Shown piece after piece: positions 43,662 through 55,000 of a stretch of DNA of 64,000 nt; positions within the stretch are counted from its first letter, which is position 1, and the number at the start of each line of letters is the position of its first letter. Below the pieces are notes generated by a model. The model searched no databases. It had not been told where the DNA came from and worked only from the letters and a program-made list of their open reading frames with translations. The DNA comes from a virus, in IMG/VR virus record IMGVR_UViG_3300009152_000030, positions 62,001 to 126,000 of that record, one strand, 5' to 3'. The position numbers and the translations under genes were made by a program.

Positions 43662-45013
43662 TGGCTTCAAACAGATATCTACCAAGTACAAGTGGAATAA
43701 TTCTTCCAGATGCTTATAGTGCAAAAAACTATTTAGACCTTGGTGTTGACGGTGATATTTCTATTGTTGCAAATGCGGCGGGTGGATACTCATCTTATGG
43801 TGACAAATTTAACCATGGATTTTGGATTAATGATTTATATTTTGAAGTACCTCCTGAGAGAATAAGTTCTCAGGAAGAAAACTCATATGCGGAATTCCAA
43901 AGTTTAAGAAGCAATTCTGCTTCAAAGATACCAGTAGGCATTGCAAGTGAAATTTTTTCAATCAACTTAAATATTCCAAGTAAAAATTCAATTGTTAATA
44001 TTGACGATAGAACCTCTGAGAGTGGGTCAACTACTGCGGAATATTACGTTAACAATACTCAGAAACGTGGTGGAATTCTAGATCTAATAATTCAGTTCAA
44101 GCATATTCCATTCTCGGTAATTGAGAATGCTTTTTTGCGAGCAAAACTAAAAATACCCCATACACATAATATGGTGTTTTGCATGCATAACTTGGCAATT
44201 TCTACAAGTCCAGGTGAGCCTGGTACTATTGTTGCTACTCTTACAGTAAGCCCAATGGGCTATACTCCGTATAGTGATAAGTGGCTATTCAAAAAGAATT
44301 GGGACGCCAAGAGTGGATCGTCTTTCTATGATGTTAATATGAATTACGCTGGAATATTAAGTAAACTACCTAATTGGAATAAATATCCTTCTAGGTTACA
44401 AGAATCAAATCTAGATCCGTCAATGACTACATATTATTTTGGATCAAAAGATTGGACAGTTAATCCTAAACTTAGCGCAGACAGTAAAACTCAGGTTACT
44501 ACTACTGAGAGTGATCTATCAGTTGTTAATCCTGCATATCAAACAATTGACTCTATTAATAGTCTTGATCAAAACTATATGGTTAAGAGTGATATTACAC
44601 AGTTTGCATATGAAAGTAGTCTTTACAAGCAATATATAGATTGGCTACATGCAAGATGGGCACAGAAAATTGTCAATAATAATAAAGAAGATGAATCAAA
44701 TAGATATGACTTTACTCAAATTAGTCCTTATGGCTCAGAAGACCATAACTTAGGAGATTCTATAATATTGAAGTGGAAAGAGTTTAAGTCTATATCAATT
44801 GATCCAGAAGTTGCGGACGTAATAAGAACTTATTTTAAAAGAAAACTAGCACTTGACCGTGCAAGACTATTCAAGGTTAGATTCCAGGGTGATGGACAAA
44901 TGACTATAGATGGATATGATAAAAATGAATTAGCTGCATTCAGAGAATTAGAAATTACAATGGGTGCTAGTGGTGGACAACCTGGGCGCAGCGGAAATGG
45001 AAAAGTGAATTAA
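43661..45013 (+). CDS. Baseplate or tail hub structural protein candidate
   Basis: This 450-aa protein overlaps the previous stop by one base (TAATG). The first half is beta-rich and reads like a tail hub or tube-initiator domain: FWINDLYFEVPPERISS, LRSNSASKIPVG, EIFSINLNIP, then LIIQFKHIPFSVIENAFLRAKL and a strand with TIVATLTVSPMGYTPYSD. The second half is helical and polar. No catalytic site is visible. Following the giant proteins and preceding baseplate genes, it probably forms part of the distal tail or hub. This is a pattern-level assignment. Confidence 0.55.
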   Translation: MASNRYLPSTSGIILPDAYSAKNYLDLGVDGDISIVANAAGGYSSYGDKFNHGFWINDLYFEVPPERISSQEENSYAEFQSLRSNSASKIPVGIASEIFSINLNIPSKNSIVNIDDRTSESGSTTAEYYVNNTQKRGGILDLIIQFKHIPFSVIENAFLRAKLKIPHTHNMVFCMHNLAISTSPGEPGTIVATLTVSPMGYTPYSDKWLFKKNWDAKSGSSFYDVNMNYAGILSKLPNWNKYPSRLQESNLDPSMTTYYFGSKDWTVNPKLSADSKTQVTTTESDLSVVNPAYQTIDSINSLDQNYMVKSDITQFAYESSLYKQYIDWLHARWAQKIVNNNKEDESNRYDFTQISPYGSEDHNLGDSIILKWKEFKSISIDPEVADVIRTYFKRKLALDRARLFKVRFQGDGQMTIDGYDKNELAAFRELEITMGASGGQPGRSGNGKVN

Positions 45014-45034
45014 TTCTAGAGGTAGGGAAATTAA

Positions 45035-47350
45035 ATGGCAGAGCAAACGTACAGTGATGATTCATCTTATGATGAAGAAATGTCTTTACCTGATCCGTAT
45101 TCAAATATGAGTCCAATTGGTATTCCTGGTCCAGTAACTCCGCCAACATGGATACCGTCTCAGCCAAAACCAAAAGCTAGTTTGCTTGATCGCGGTGCAG
45201 CTGCTTTTAATGATGTATGGCAGTCAGCGAAAGATGGTAGTTTGCCTGAAAAGTACATAGTCAACCCTATTAAGGATTTTTATACAGACCCTGGCTTTTC
45301 AGGTATAAGAAGAGCTGAAGACTTGTCCGAAGACCAAAGAACTAGGCAAGAGCAAGTAGAAATAGATAAAAAAAATAATGTTGATCTTTTAAAACCTGTA
45401 ATTCCAGGACCAAGCGCCAATAGTCCACCTGGATCTGGTAGTGGATCAGGTTCTGGTAGTGGGATGGGGAGCGGATCCGGGAGCGGATCCGGGAGCGGGA
45501 TTCCTTCTCGCAATGAAGCACCAGAAAATATGCCACTTAAAGAAGATAACATACTTGATTATAGGCCTGAAAAACCTGTTAAAGGACTAAGACCTTTTGA
45601 TATAAGAAAATTAGACCTATTTAAGTTAGCAAATTTTTCAGCAGATATAGGTTATACTCTTAATTTTAATATGGTTTTGCTTAGAGCTGCAATGGCAAGA
45701 AGAGAAGCAGGCCTAATACTTATAGGTCCTAAAGGTAAACGGGTAGCTTATGGAGAGCGATGGTACAGCACAAACGACTCTTCAGCAACAGGTCTTTTGC
45801 AATATTTAGGGATATGGGCAATGGCCGCCGTTTTAGAAAAAGCTCCTAAAGCATATAGAGATTTACTTCTTCCTGAATACGTTGACGAGTACAATGCTGA
45901 GAAAGAAGCTTGGTCAACAAATCAAAGAATTCTTAAAGAATACCAACTAATGAAACCAGCGTGGTTTGACGCAAGAACCGAAGTTGATCCTAATAATCCT
46001 GCTCAAAGAAGATGGAAAAAAGAACATAATCCTTATCCTTTTCTTCCTATGCAAGTTCGGGATGGCAGCACCTTTACTAATATTCATTATTTAGATTCAA
46101 GATTTGCAGTAGACGAAATGGCTTTTTTAGATACTTTTGGTAATATGGTTGAAGAACAGTTAAAGTGTGTAGTTGATAACTTAGTTATATATGGAGCAGG
46201 AGAGCAAAAAGCAAGTCTTGTCCCTGAATTAGTTGCAAGTGGAAATCCGGATAATGGAACTTATAGAGTTAAAGGTAGGATTGATGGAGTTTTTCCATAT
46301 TGGGCAATGTATATTGCCCACTTTGCAGGCACTTCAGCTGCTCCAAAATGGATTAGGGCTGATAATATTCTATTGGCAAGTAATTCTAGAGATAAATACC
46401 AGTGGACAAGTCCTGCTCTTGGTGTAGGGCCAAATGACAATCCTTTAAGTAAAAAAGACGATACATTAGATCTGTATTACCAGAATGATGCAGCTTTTGC
46501 TATAAAAAATCCATTTGCAATGATGCCAGATGAAAAAAATAAAGTTCCTGGAACAAATAGTTTTATAAAAAGTTACACCATGAAAGAATTTGGGCAAGGT
46601 CTCCATAGAGCTCATCAAGGCTATACAAAAGGTTATATATTAACTTCTCTTCCTAGTAGTGATTTATGTTTCTATGGTAATACATGGGATAAAGTCATAG
46701 GTGGCATGCAAAAAGATATGCATGATTACTACGTTAAAGCCTATAACAAATATGTTTTGCCTAACATTCAGGGCATAGCAGATAAATATAAATTAAAAGC
46801 ATATCGTCCTTCTCCTGAAAAACAACAAGTTTTGCTTTTTGCTGATTTCTCTGATCGAATAAATGAATACTATAGAAAAAGAGATGATTTTTTCCTAGCT
46901 TTTACTGGATTAGGGCCTGAAGCAAAAGGGTTGTCTGTTCTTGAGATTCTTGATAGGGACTTACAAAGTAATCTTCCTACTCAGGGAGCATACAGAGAAC
47001 AAATGTCTCAGGATATGATGCCAGACATGTTTGAGCATTTCCTTAATTTTTATAGCATTTACGCTGCAAATAAAGGATATGGACTATATTCTGAAGGAGA
47101 ACCAATAATTCCTCAACTTAATATTAGTCCTACTGTTACGGCTATTGCATTAACAAGGGAAGAAAAATACCAAGAACTAGAGGCTGACTTAAGAAAGGAT
47201 CATTGGATAATAAATCCAAATGTAAGTCTTACAAAGGATACGGCAACAACACCGGCGGGAGCGCCAGCAAACCCAACAGCAACTCCAACTGCAAAAGCCG
47301 GATCTGCACCGGCAGAGTTTCCAGCAAGAGGTGGAAGTGGAGAACAATAG
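45035..47350 (+). CDS. Baseplate-region structural protein with Gly-Ser linker
   Basis: This 771-aa protein has an acidic, proline-rich N-terminus (to ~130), then an alternating Gly-Ser linker (residues 133-155), then a mixed alpha/beta body (about 175-720) with conserved-looking phrases such as RPFDIRKLDLFKLANF, FAVDEMAFLDTFGNMVEEQ and YHRAHQGYTKGYIL-like aromatic runs. An Ala/Thr/Pro-rich tail ends it. No enzymatic signature is seen. The flexible linker suggests two separately anchored modules. Family not recognised; a baseplate role is inferred from the flanking genes. Confidence 0.7.
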   Translation: MAEQTYSDDSSYDEEMSLPDPYSNMSPIGIPGPVTPPTWIPSQPKPKASLLDRGAAAFNDVWQSAKDGSLPEKYIVNPIKDFYTDPGFSGIRRAEDLSEDQRTRQEQVEIDKKNNVDLLKPVIPGPSANSPPGSGSGSGSGSGMGSGSGSGSGSGIPSRNEAPENMPLKEDNILDYRPEKPVKGLRPFDIRKLDLFKLANFSADIGYTLNFNMVLLRAAMARREAGLILIGPKGKRVAYGERWYSTNDSSATGLLQYLGIWAMAAVLEKAPKAYRDLLLPEYVDEYNAEKEAWSTNQRILKEYQLMKPAWFDARTEVDPNNPAQRRWKKEHNPYPFLPMQVRDGSTFTNIHYLDSRFAVDEMAFLDTFGNMVEEQLKCVVDNLVIYGAGEQKASLVPELVASGNPDNGTYRVKGRIDGVFPYWAMYIAHFAGTSAAPKWIRADNILLASNSRDKYQWTSPALGVGPNDNPLSKKDDTLDLYYQNDAAFAIKNPFAMMPDEKNKVPGTNSFIKSYTMKEFGQGLHRAHQGYTKGYILTSLPSSDLCFYGNTWDKVIGGMQKDMHDYYVKAYNKYVLPNIQGIADKYKLKAYRPSPEKQQVLLFADFSDRINEYYRKRDDFFLAFTGLGPEAKGLSVLEILDRDLQSNLPTQGAYREQMSQDMMPDMFEHFLNFYSIYAANKGYGLYSEGEPIIPQLNISPTVTAIALTREEKYQELEADLRKDHWIINPNVSLTKDTATTPAGAPANPTATPTAKAGSAPAEFPARGGSGEQ
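45431..45499 (+). repeat. Gly-Ser codon repeat
   Basis: Twenty-three codons alternate Gly and Ser with one Met. The 3' part has perfect 12-base units (GGGAGCGGATCC twice, then a partial copy), which are GC-rich unlike the surroundings, so this piece expanded recently by slippage or unequal exchange. It encodes a flexible linker. Confidence 0.8.
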
Positions 47351-47408
47351 TATCCTATAAATATAGAATAATATAAAACATTAATACTTATTTTAAAAGG
47401 TAAAGACT
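47351..47408 (+). promoter_or_regulatory. AT-rich gap with TATAAATA element
   Basis: This 58-bp gap before the free peptidase-like gene contains TATAAATA (47356-47363), the sequence of the T4-type late promoter -10, within very AT-rich DNA, and ends with a ribosome site AAAAGGTAAAGACT. The octamer is expected by chance in such DNA, and no partner sigma factor gene is in view, so promoter function is weakly supported. Confidence 0.2.
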
Positions 47409-48884
47409 ATGTCAAGAGAAACTGAGTTTGCTTGTTTAATTACTCCCGAAATAGCTTATGATAGGGCAGCCTTAGCAAATATTAAACATAGATATTTTGG
47501 GAACGGCCCCAAATACTATTTCCGAGAAAAATCAGAGGATGAGAGTAAAAATAATAATCGTACTTGTTCTCAAGGATGGGGATGTATTGCAGATGCAGAT
47601 CCAAGACTTGAGTACATGATGATGACAGCAAGTAAGTTTTTACCAAGTGGGTGGACCGTTCATAATACAGGGTGTGTTTACGCAGATGGCGATGGCGCGG
47701 GAGCTGATGCGACGAGTCCAGTATATCTCAGAGCCTCTGGGAGTACTAAGAATCATTTTGCTGGATTAGCAATAGACATAGCAATAAAAACTGCTGATGG
47801 CACTACTCTTTCAAATATTAGAAATTATAGATCCTTTAGAACATATGAGTTGTTTGCTCAAATTATTGGAAAACTTATACACGAAAATTTAGTAACAGAC
47901 GAACAAGGTATTCCTGTTGATTGGAGAGATTTAATTGTTAACAAACAAGGACCAAACGGTGAAGCACCACTTCCTGCAGGTCATCATGGAGCACGACGTC
48001 AGTTCGATGCAGATGGAAAAGAATTCTGGTCCTTTAATGACAATGGGAAATTGATAAAGCATCAAAGTGGTCTTGGCCAGGAAGAGGGAGATTACCTTTT
48101 TACTCCCAGAAATGCTCCTACTACTGGCTTAGGATTTAGATGGGGAGGTTACTTTGGTACAGGAAAGTATTATCTTAGAAGTGAAAAAACTACAACTGAG
48201 CAATTACGTAAACCGAATAACGATGGCAAATTCGAGGGAGAAATAGTAGAGTGGAATCCTGGAAAAAAAATCTTTGAAAAACATAAGATTCCCCTAGTTG
48301 ATGAGGAGGGTGTTCAGGTGGTAGTCTGGAGACCAGATAAGTTTGACAAAAAAGGTAAGCTAATTGAAGCTGCACACTGGGAGAAGCAATATTGGGACGA
48401 AGTAGATAATATTGGTTGGGATTCTATGCATTTTGATTTTCGACCGATTGGAGGTGGGTGGAATCCTGGGGGACTAGATTCAAGGTCAAGAGAGTTATTA
48501 ACAATTCCAGTTGGACTGGGTAACCCAACAGGAGAACCTATCCCTCCAAGAAGTGTAGGGTTGTCAAAGACTGGAGTCCAGAATTTAAGATTACCACTAA
48601 CTCCAGAAGAGTCTTACCATAGATTTAATGAAACTTTAGGAATTCCTATTCCTAAAGATTTTGTTGGCGTAGCACCTCCTCCGGTAATGTTAAATAATCG
48701 AATATCCGAACTTGAATATAATGCACGGGAGGCAGAAATAGAAGCCAGCCAAATGACTCCGTATACCGGCTATTCTGATCCTGATAGTCAGCCTGTAACT
48801 GTTCCAATAGTTACAACAAGTACTAAAAGTAAAACATCGCAGCCGCGTGAGCGTGCACCAAGTGGTCCTTACCGTGAGCGTTAA
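47409..48884 (+). CDS. M15-like peptidase-domain virion protein
   Basis: This 491-aa protein shows the zinc-site signature of M15 peptidases (VanX/VanY/Ply500 group), which cleave peptidoglycan peptides: HFAGLAID gives HxxGxAxD with H116 and D123, and DSMHFDF gives the third ligand H341 with an acid (D338) three residues before it. Between the two motifs lies a ~200-residue insertion. The N-terminal phrases (DADPRLEYMMMTASKFLPSGW) match the start of the next protein, so both share the domain. The C-terminal ~100 residues are Pro/Ser-rich and polar. It likely loosens the cell wall at infection as part of the baseplate. All three zinc ligands are present, but activity is not proven. Confidence 0.7.
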   Translation: MSRETEFACLITPEIAYDRAALANIKHRYFGNGPKYYFREKSEDESKNNNRTCSQGWGCIADADPRLEYMMMTASKFLPSGWTVHNTGCVYADGDGAGADATSPVYLRASGSTKNHFAGLAIDIAIKTADGTTLSNIRNYRSFRTYELFAQIIGKLIHENLVTDEQGIPVDWRDLIVNKQGPNGEAPLPAGHHGARRQFDADGKEFWSFNDNGKLIKHQSGLGQEEGDYLFTPRNAPTTGLGFRWGGYFGTGKYYLRSEKTTTEQLRKPNNDGKFEGEIVEWNPGKKIFEKHKIPLVDEEGVQVVVWRPDKFDKKGKLIEAAHWEKQYWDEVDNIGWDSMHFDFRPIGGGWNPGGLDSRSRELLTIPVGLGNPTGEPIPPRSVGLSKTGVQNLRLPLTPEESYHRFNETLGIPIPKDFVGVAPPPVMLNNRISELEYNAREAEIEASQMTPYTGYSDPDSQPVTVPIVTTSTKSKTSQPRERAPSGPYRER

Positions 48885-49003
48885 GGCAAGATACAATTGA
48901 ATAAATAATTCAAGAAAGCAAGAGGACGATAGAATAAAGTAAGTAAATAAATAAATGATCTCCTTGCTTAATATAGTATAGAGATCTAAAAGGAAGATTA
49001 CTA
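48885..49003 (+). promoter_or_regulatory. 119-bp AT-rich intergenic region with inverted repeats
   Basis: This is the longest gap in the window. AAGCAAGAGGA (48916-48926) pairs with TCCTTGCTT (48961-48969), one base bulged, and GATCTC (48957-48962) pairs with GAGATC (48981-48986); the two hairpins are mutually exclusive. TAAA-type repeats lie between. The region ends in a ribosome site, AAAGGAAGA, before the 2721-aa gene. There is no T run after the stems, so it is not a standard terminator. A regulatory RNA structure is possible but unproven. Confidence 0.3.
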
Positions 49004-52000
49004 ATGAGTGAACAAAGAAAAAGTACATATACTTTTGGAACTGATAGGTATGTTCCTGATCCTTGTGCTTCAAAGACTTACTTTAGAAGGGATCCTGCTA
49101 AGCGAAATCCTTTAACTGATGCTCCAGCAGGATGGCATAATCTGGTAGACGTAGATCCTCGTCTAGAAGCTATGATCAAAGCGGCAAGTAAATTTTTGCC
49201 TCCAGGCTGGCAGGTAACAAATAAAGGTAGTGTAAATGAACCAGGCTCTAAAAATATACCAAGACCTTTTACAGGTCATACAACAAGAGCAAAATCCCAA
49301 CAACGTCCTGCAACGATACTAAGAAGTACCAGTGGCAAAGCTCATCATCCAAGAGGACGGGCTATAGATACTGCTCTTATAGATGATAATGGTGACGCTC
49401 TACCCAACATTAGAAGTGCTAATTATTTTAGAGTCTATGAGTTATTTGCACAAATAGTTGTTAAGTGTATAAAAGAGGGGTTGGTTGTCAAGGACAATGG
49501 AGACGCATACGACTGGAGTGATCTTCTTCCAGGAGGCGCTGGACATTCAAGAGGCCCAACAAACGATCAGGGAGACGCTTTAGATCGCTCTTATCAGAAC
49601 GGAGGTTTGAATGCGGCGGGCCAGCAAACAGGTATTCCGCAGGGAGGTACTGGTGTTCGTTGGATGGGTTATCTAATTGACAATGATGGCACTGGTACTG
49701 ACATTACTGCAGATACAATGCACTTTGACTTTGGTGGAGGTGGAGGTGGAGGTGGAACTTTTGCAACTGGCGCTTCACAAGAGGTAATTACTCGATTAAA
49801 GAGACTTGCAAAAAATCAAAATATCTCTATTAAGAATGAATTAGGTGGGGAAAATCCTATTACTAAGGGTGTTCCAAATTGGGCAGCATTCAAATTGCCA
49901 CAAAGCGCAGAAGAAAGTGCAGCTAGGTTCAGAGAAGCTCTTGGGCTACGACCTATTGAAGTTGCACAGGTTGATCCACCTACCCCACCAGTTGAAGTGC
50001 CGGCCGTACTACCACCGCCTCCTGCAGTTGCAGTACTACCAGCACCTCCTGCAGTAGAACCTACGCCGCCTCCTCCTCCTCCTGCAGAAGTTACTCCTGC
50101 TCCTACACCAGCACCAGTGCCCCCGCCACCAGAGCCTGCTAAGCCAGAGATAGCCCCGCCGGCAGAGACTGAAGGCGAACTTTTACTTGCTGTTAGGAAA
50201 TATAAAAAGCAGATTGAAGAACTTAAAGAGATGGGATGGAACCTTTACACAAAAGATCTAACTTCATTTGATTTATTCTATAAAGAAAATACGTTGATAA
50301 TTCCAACGTCAACTAATCCTAATATAAAATTTGATAGATCTGGTATAGGCATAGATAATGTCTATACGTCTAGTCACTTATTTTGTGACTTTATATCTGC
50401 AACGTCTTTCAACGTATTTAAGAAATTACCTATTCAAGGAATTAGTATGCCAACTGCCCAATTTCTTGGGCGTGCTGATAACAGCTTCTTAGTTTCATTT
50501 AAGTCTCTTGGTTTAGATTCTGTTCGTCAAATAGAAGTCATAAAAGATACTCTAAAGAAGCAAGCTATACAGTATAAGTTTATTCCTGAGTCTTATGTTC
50601 TAAGAGTAGAGAATAACTTTATTAATGCAATGGGAGATCTATATTTTGTAATCAATGGATTAGATAGTGCAACACTACCTGAAACGCCAGGTACTTATGC
50701 AACTGAAATGCGATTAACTGCTAATGATATTTACATTAAGAATCCAAAGATTAAAAGACAATCACTAGTCAGTAGTAAAGATATTAAAAGAACTTTTATA
50801 GAAGAGTTGCTTTCAAGAACAAGTGTTACTTATGGGATAGAAGTACCTGGTAAAGAAAATATAATTTCAAGTATTGATTCTATTTCTAATAATTATGATC
50901 CAACGTCTATTACGGCAACTGATCCAAATGAAGCTGTTATAGACTTATTAGACTCAAGTCTTAATAAGATTCAAGATGAACTTTTCTTGTATTGGAATAC
51001 AACAAGAAGTGTTTGGTACAACGATACCCTTCAAGGCCTAGGTGAAGGCCATAAAGCCTTCATGCGTAATATTTGTGGCATTATTAATCTTTGCAATAGG
51101 TTAATTATTCCCAATGGCTATAGATATATAGATACTGATTATCGACTCAAAATCCCAGAAGGAAAAGAGATAATTGATTTATTCCATCGCAAAGGAAATG
51201 GGTTTCTACATCCTACTCTTAGATACGATGAACCTTATTTATGGCTTAAAGACTATAGTAAAAAATACGAAAGTGAATTTCTTCCAGGAGGTATGGGCAC
51301 AGTACTTGGACAACAATATATTTTATTCCAGTTGCTTGCTCCTATTGGTCTTGATGGTATTGCTCCGGCCTATTGGGATTTTAAACTTGAGTTTGAGCAT
51401 ACAGAATATGACTTAAGTGAATTGCCACTTCGTATTGAAGCTTTTAGCTTTGCCGATGGTGAAGGGCAAAGCTCTTATGCTGATGCATTAAATGCTTGGT
51501 CTAAGTCAGGAGATGTAAAAACAAACCCAATGGCTCCATTTATTAGATCTCATAGATCTGTTCTTGCCCTTGCGAGGAATACTTGGTTTCTTTGGATGTG
51601 GCGAACTTCTCTTATGCAACAGAATGCTACTGGAAATAGTGCACTAGGTTATGCCGCATCTTTTTTTGAAGGTACTCCTAGAGTATTTGTTGAGCTTCGT
51701 GATGCTAATAAAACCAAAACAGATACAGCTCTTCGTGAAAATTGGCATTATGTTAGATATTTTGCGCCAAATGAAATTTTCCAGGAAGAAATTCCTGGCC
51801 CAAATTTTCTCAGAGGTCTAACCGTCGAAGCCAAAGAATACGGCGTTAATATATTTGAGCTAGTCAAGCCTATTACAAGTCTTGAAACTCTAATGTTTCC
51901 CCAAGATGATATTGGGGGAGGCTTTAAAGATGGAGATGACGTCTCTACAAGTAATCCTTATACAATTATGAAGCCTGGCGCTAAGATGTTATTTAAACCT

Positions 52001-55000
52001 TGGAAAGGTTTTGATGTTAAAGATATGATTCTTGATATTGCATTAGTTTGGGGTGGTGAATTTGTAGTTGCAAAAATAGGAGCAGGAATTGTAAAGGTTG
52101 GATCTTTTATTATTGGCAAAGGAACTGCTGTAGTCAAAGCAGGAGGAGCAGTAGTTGCTAACACTAAAGCAGGCTCAACGGTAATGACAACCGCAGGAGC
52201 TGTTACTGCATGGTGGAAAACAAGTGGTTTTGTTGTGGCTTGTACGCAAAAACTTTCTGCTATCAGACATTGGCTGCTTTGGAATTCAGCAGCTACGGAT
52301 ATTAGAATTGCTGGTCTTTTAGTAAAAGATAAAGTTTCTGCTATCGGAAGCCGTCTAGGGATGGCAGCAGCAACTGTTCCCAAGACTTCAATTAGAGCAC
52401 GCGTAGCTGCCCAAGATGCGTTAGCCGCTGGGGGTATGAGCTCAAAGACTATTCAATTTGTTCCAGGAAAACAAACACTTATTACAGCTGCTTCAGTTGC
52501 TGGTGAAGATATATACGATGCCTACAGTAAGAGTTTAACGCAAGACCAGCTTAATACTGAATTAGCAAAAAACAGAATTAATAATAGTGTTGGTGGGTTT
52601 GGTCTGAATTCTGCTAATGCTCAATTAAACGTCGAAAGTTTCTATTATGATTTTCATGAAAGAACAATCAATGGCGCAAATCCTAATTATGATCAAGATT
52701 CAGTTGTATTAACAAGTATTACAAGATGGCAAGGAGGAGCTTCTGGGGATATAATTGATGCCGACGTAGGACTTGATATTGAACGCTTTTTTGAAGCTGC
52801 AGGTCGAGATGGAGATCCAGTTAAAAAACCTCTTCTATTAAAAAATAACAAAGGATACAAAAATCCAAGAAAAGTTGTTGATTTTGTTACTGAGTTTGAA
52901 GAGATTATTAATAACCCAGGATCAAATGGTTGGATGAAGTTAACTGTTCCTAACAAGTACTTTATGGATTATATTTGGAACTATTTAATTATTCCTTATT
53001 TGAATAATGTTTTTGATTTCGAGAATATCTATAAAATTAGCACTGAGACAGAATTCTTCCCAAAGACAAGAGAACTTTTAATTGCACAAGAACAGAGCCT
53101 AGTGGAAGCTACATACGAAGACTTAGATCTTCCTTTGCATCCTTACTGGAATCAAAGAGTAAGTGCTCTTGGATTTGATGCAGTTGTAGATAATTTTTAT
53201 CAGAATCAAGATATGCCTGATAATCAAGTTATTGCTAATTTCTCAAGAGGAAATAGTTTTACTGAGCCAGATTTTTATCTTTATAATCCATCGATTGACG
53301 GCAATGACGAACTACTTGCGGATCGACAGATTGATAACACAAAACTAAGCGCAAGATGGTCCGCTGAAGATATATATAATTTTGGAATTAATATGTCTGC
53401 TAACCTTGCTGCTGGAGATGTTGAGAGACTTCAAAAAACAGGTAGCCCTTTAAACGCAGATTTACGAGGTGGAACTCCTGCTACCCGCAAAAATTTTAAA
53501 GATACATACAAGTCATTCCTTGATCAGAATAAATTAATGGAAGGAGTAATTGGAGCTTGGAATAACGAAATTCATGATACGCAAGTTGCTCCCAAGCAGG
53601 ATCCTAATCTTGATAATGCTGACAAAGTTGATAAGGCTACTGGTGAAAATCTTGCATATCCAAAGTCAAAAAGCCCAAAGGCTGGATGGGAAGAACTAGT
53701 ATTATGGCTTGGCCCTAATCAAGACTTACTTGCTCCTATGTCTATGAACTTTGACAAAAGTGATAGTGAGAACATTAACCTAAGAATGAGTACACTTGCA
53801 AACGTTACTCTTCAGGATTTTAATAGAGTCAAAGGAGAAGACTATATTCTTAGAATGCAGCAATATCTTCGAGAAGATTATAACGAGTTCTTAAAAAGCA
53901 TTAAGCGCCCAGAAGTTGGCGAGACAGAAGAAGGTATTTCTCCTGATGAGTCCATAGAACCTTCTCCTGCCGGAACTGCAGAAAAACCAAGACAAAAATT
54001 TGGACAACCAGAAGAAACTAATCAATCAGTGGCAAGACCAGATTTTAATCTTTATAACTTTTTTGATGACGACTGTGGCGGAGGAGATCCTTCAGTCCTG
54101 TTACAGTTTTCTACTGAAAGATACGCAAACTTAACTAGATTACATGATGGACTAAAAAGCATTGGTAGAAAAAAACTAGCAGCAAGAAGAGCTTATCCTG
54201 TTTGTAAAATTTATCTAATAGAAGAAGACGATATTTATAATTCAGAATATGTAGAGTTAGATGAAATTTATACATATTCTAAAATTGAGCGATTGGAAAT
54301 TGCTGATAGTCGTAAACGTCCAAGTTCTATTTGTCGACTTACATTTGTAGATCCAAATGGTGTCCTTACTGGTTTTAATCAGTTCTCAAAAGCAGCCAAC
54401 TCTATATTGATTGGCGATGATAAGATTACTGAAAGAAGAGCTAATGTTGGAACTGGGTTAGATTTCGAATCTAGCAATGCGCTTGTTAGAGGTACAGAAT
54501 TTGAGCAATCCGATATTGGGTTTGTTTTAAATGCGGGGATGAAGATTAAAGTATGCTTAGGTTTTAGTAATGATGCTAATAAGCTAGAAGAGGTATTTCT
54601 TGGAGAAATTACTGATATTAATCTAGATGGCTCTGGGAATAAGATTGAAGTTGTTGCCCAGTCTTATGGAGCTGAATTAATTGCAAAATTAAAAGGAACT
54701 ACGCCAAAAGAGACATCAGTTCAGCATATGGATACTTTTGATCTTTTAGCTAGATTAATGTTTGAGCCAGAAATCATTCACTTTGGTAAAAAGAAATTTG
54801 ACAGTATTATTTCCTTTGGTGAAGACAAAAGTATTGAAGTATCAAACTTGGCTTATAAAGAAGGATTTGCTGTTGGCGGTATGCATAATGCTAGAAGAAA
54901 AGGTGGTTTTATAAACTATCTTTATACTTTTGAGGATAGTCTTGATATGAACTGGATTGACGGGACTCTTGACGCCTTAGAGAATTGGAAAACAAATGCA

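Noticed and set aside
47356-47363. TATAAATA as a T4-type late promoter
   Set aside because: One octamer in a very AT-rich gap is expected by chance and the motif is not repeated before the other late genes; kept only as a low-confidence feature.
48957-48986. GATCTC/GAGATC hairpin as a terminator
   Set aside because: Six-base stem, 18-base loop and no T run downstream.
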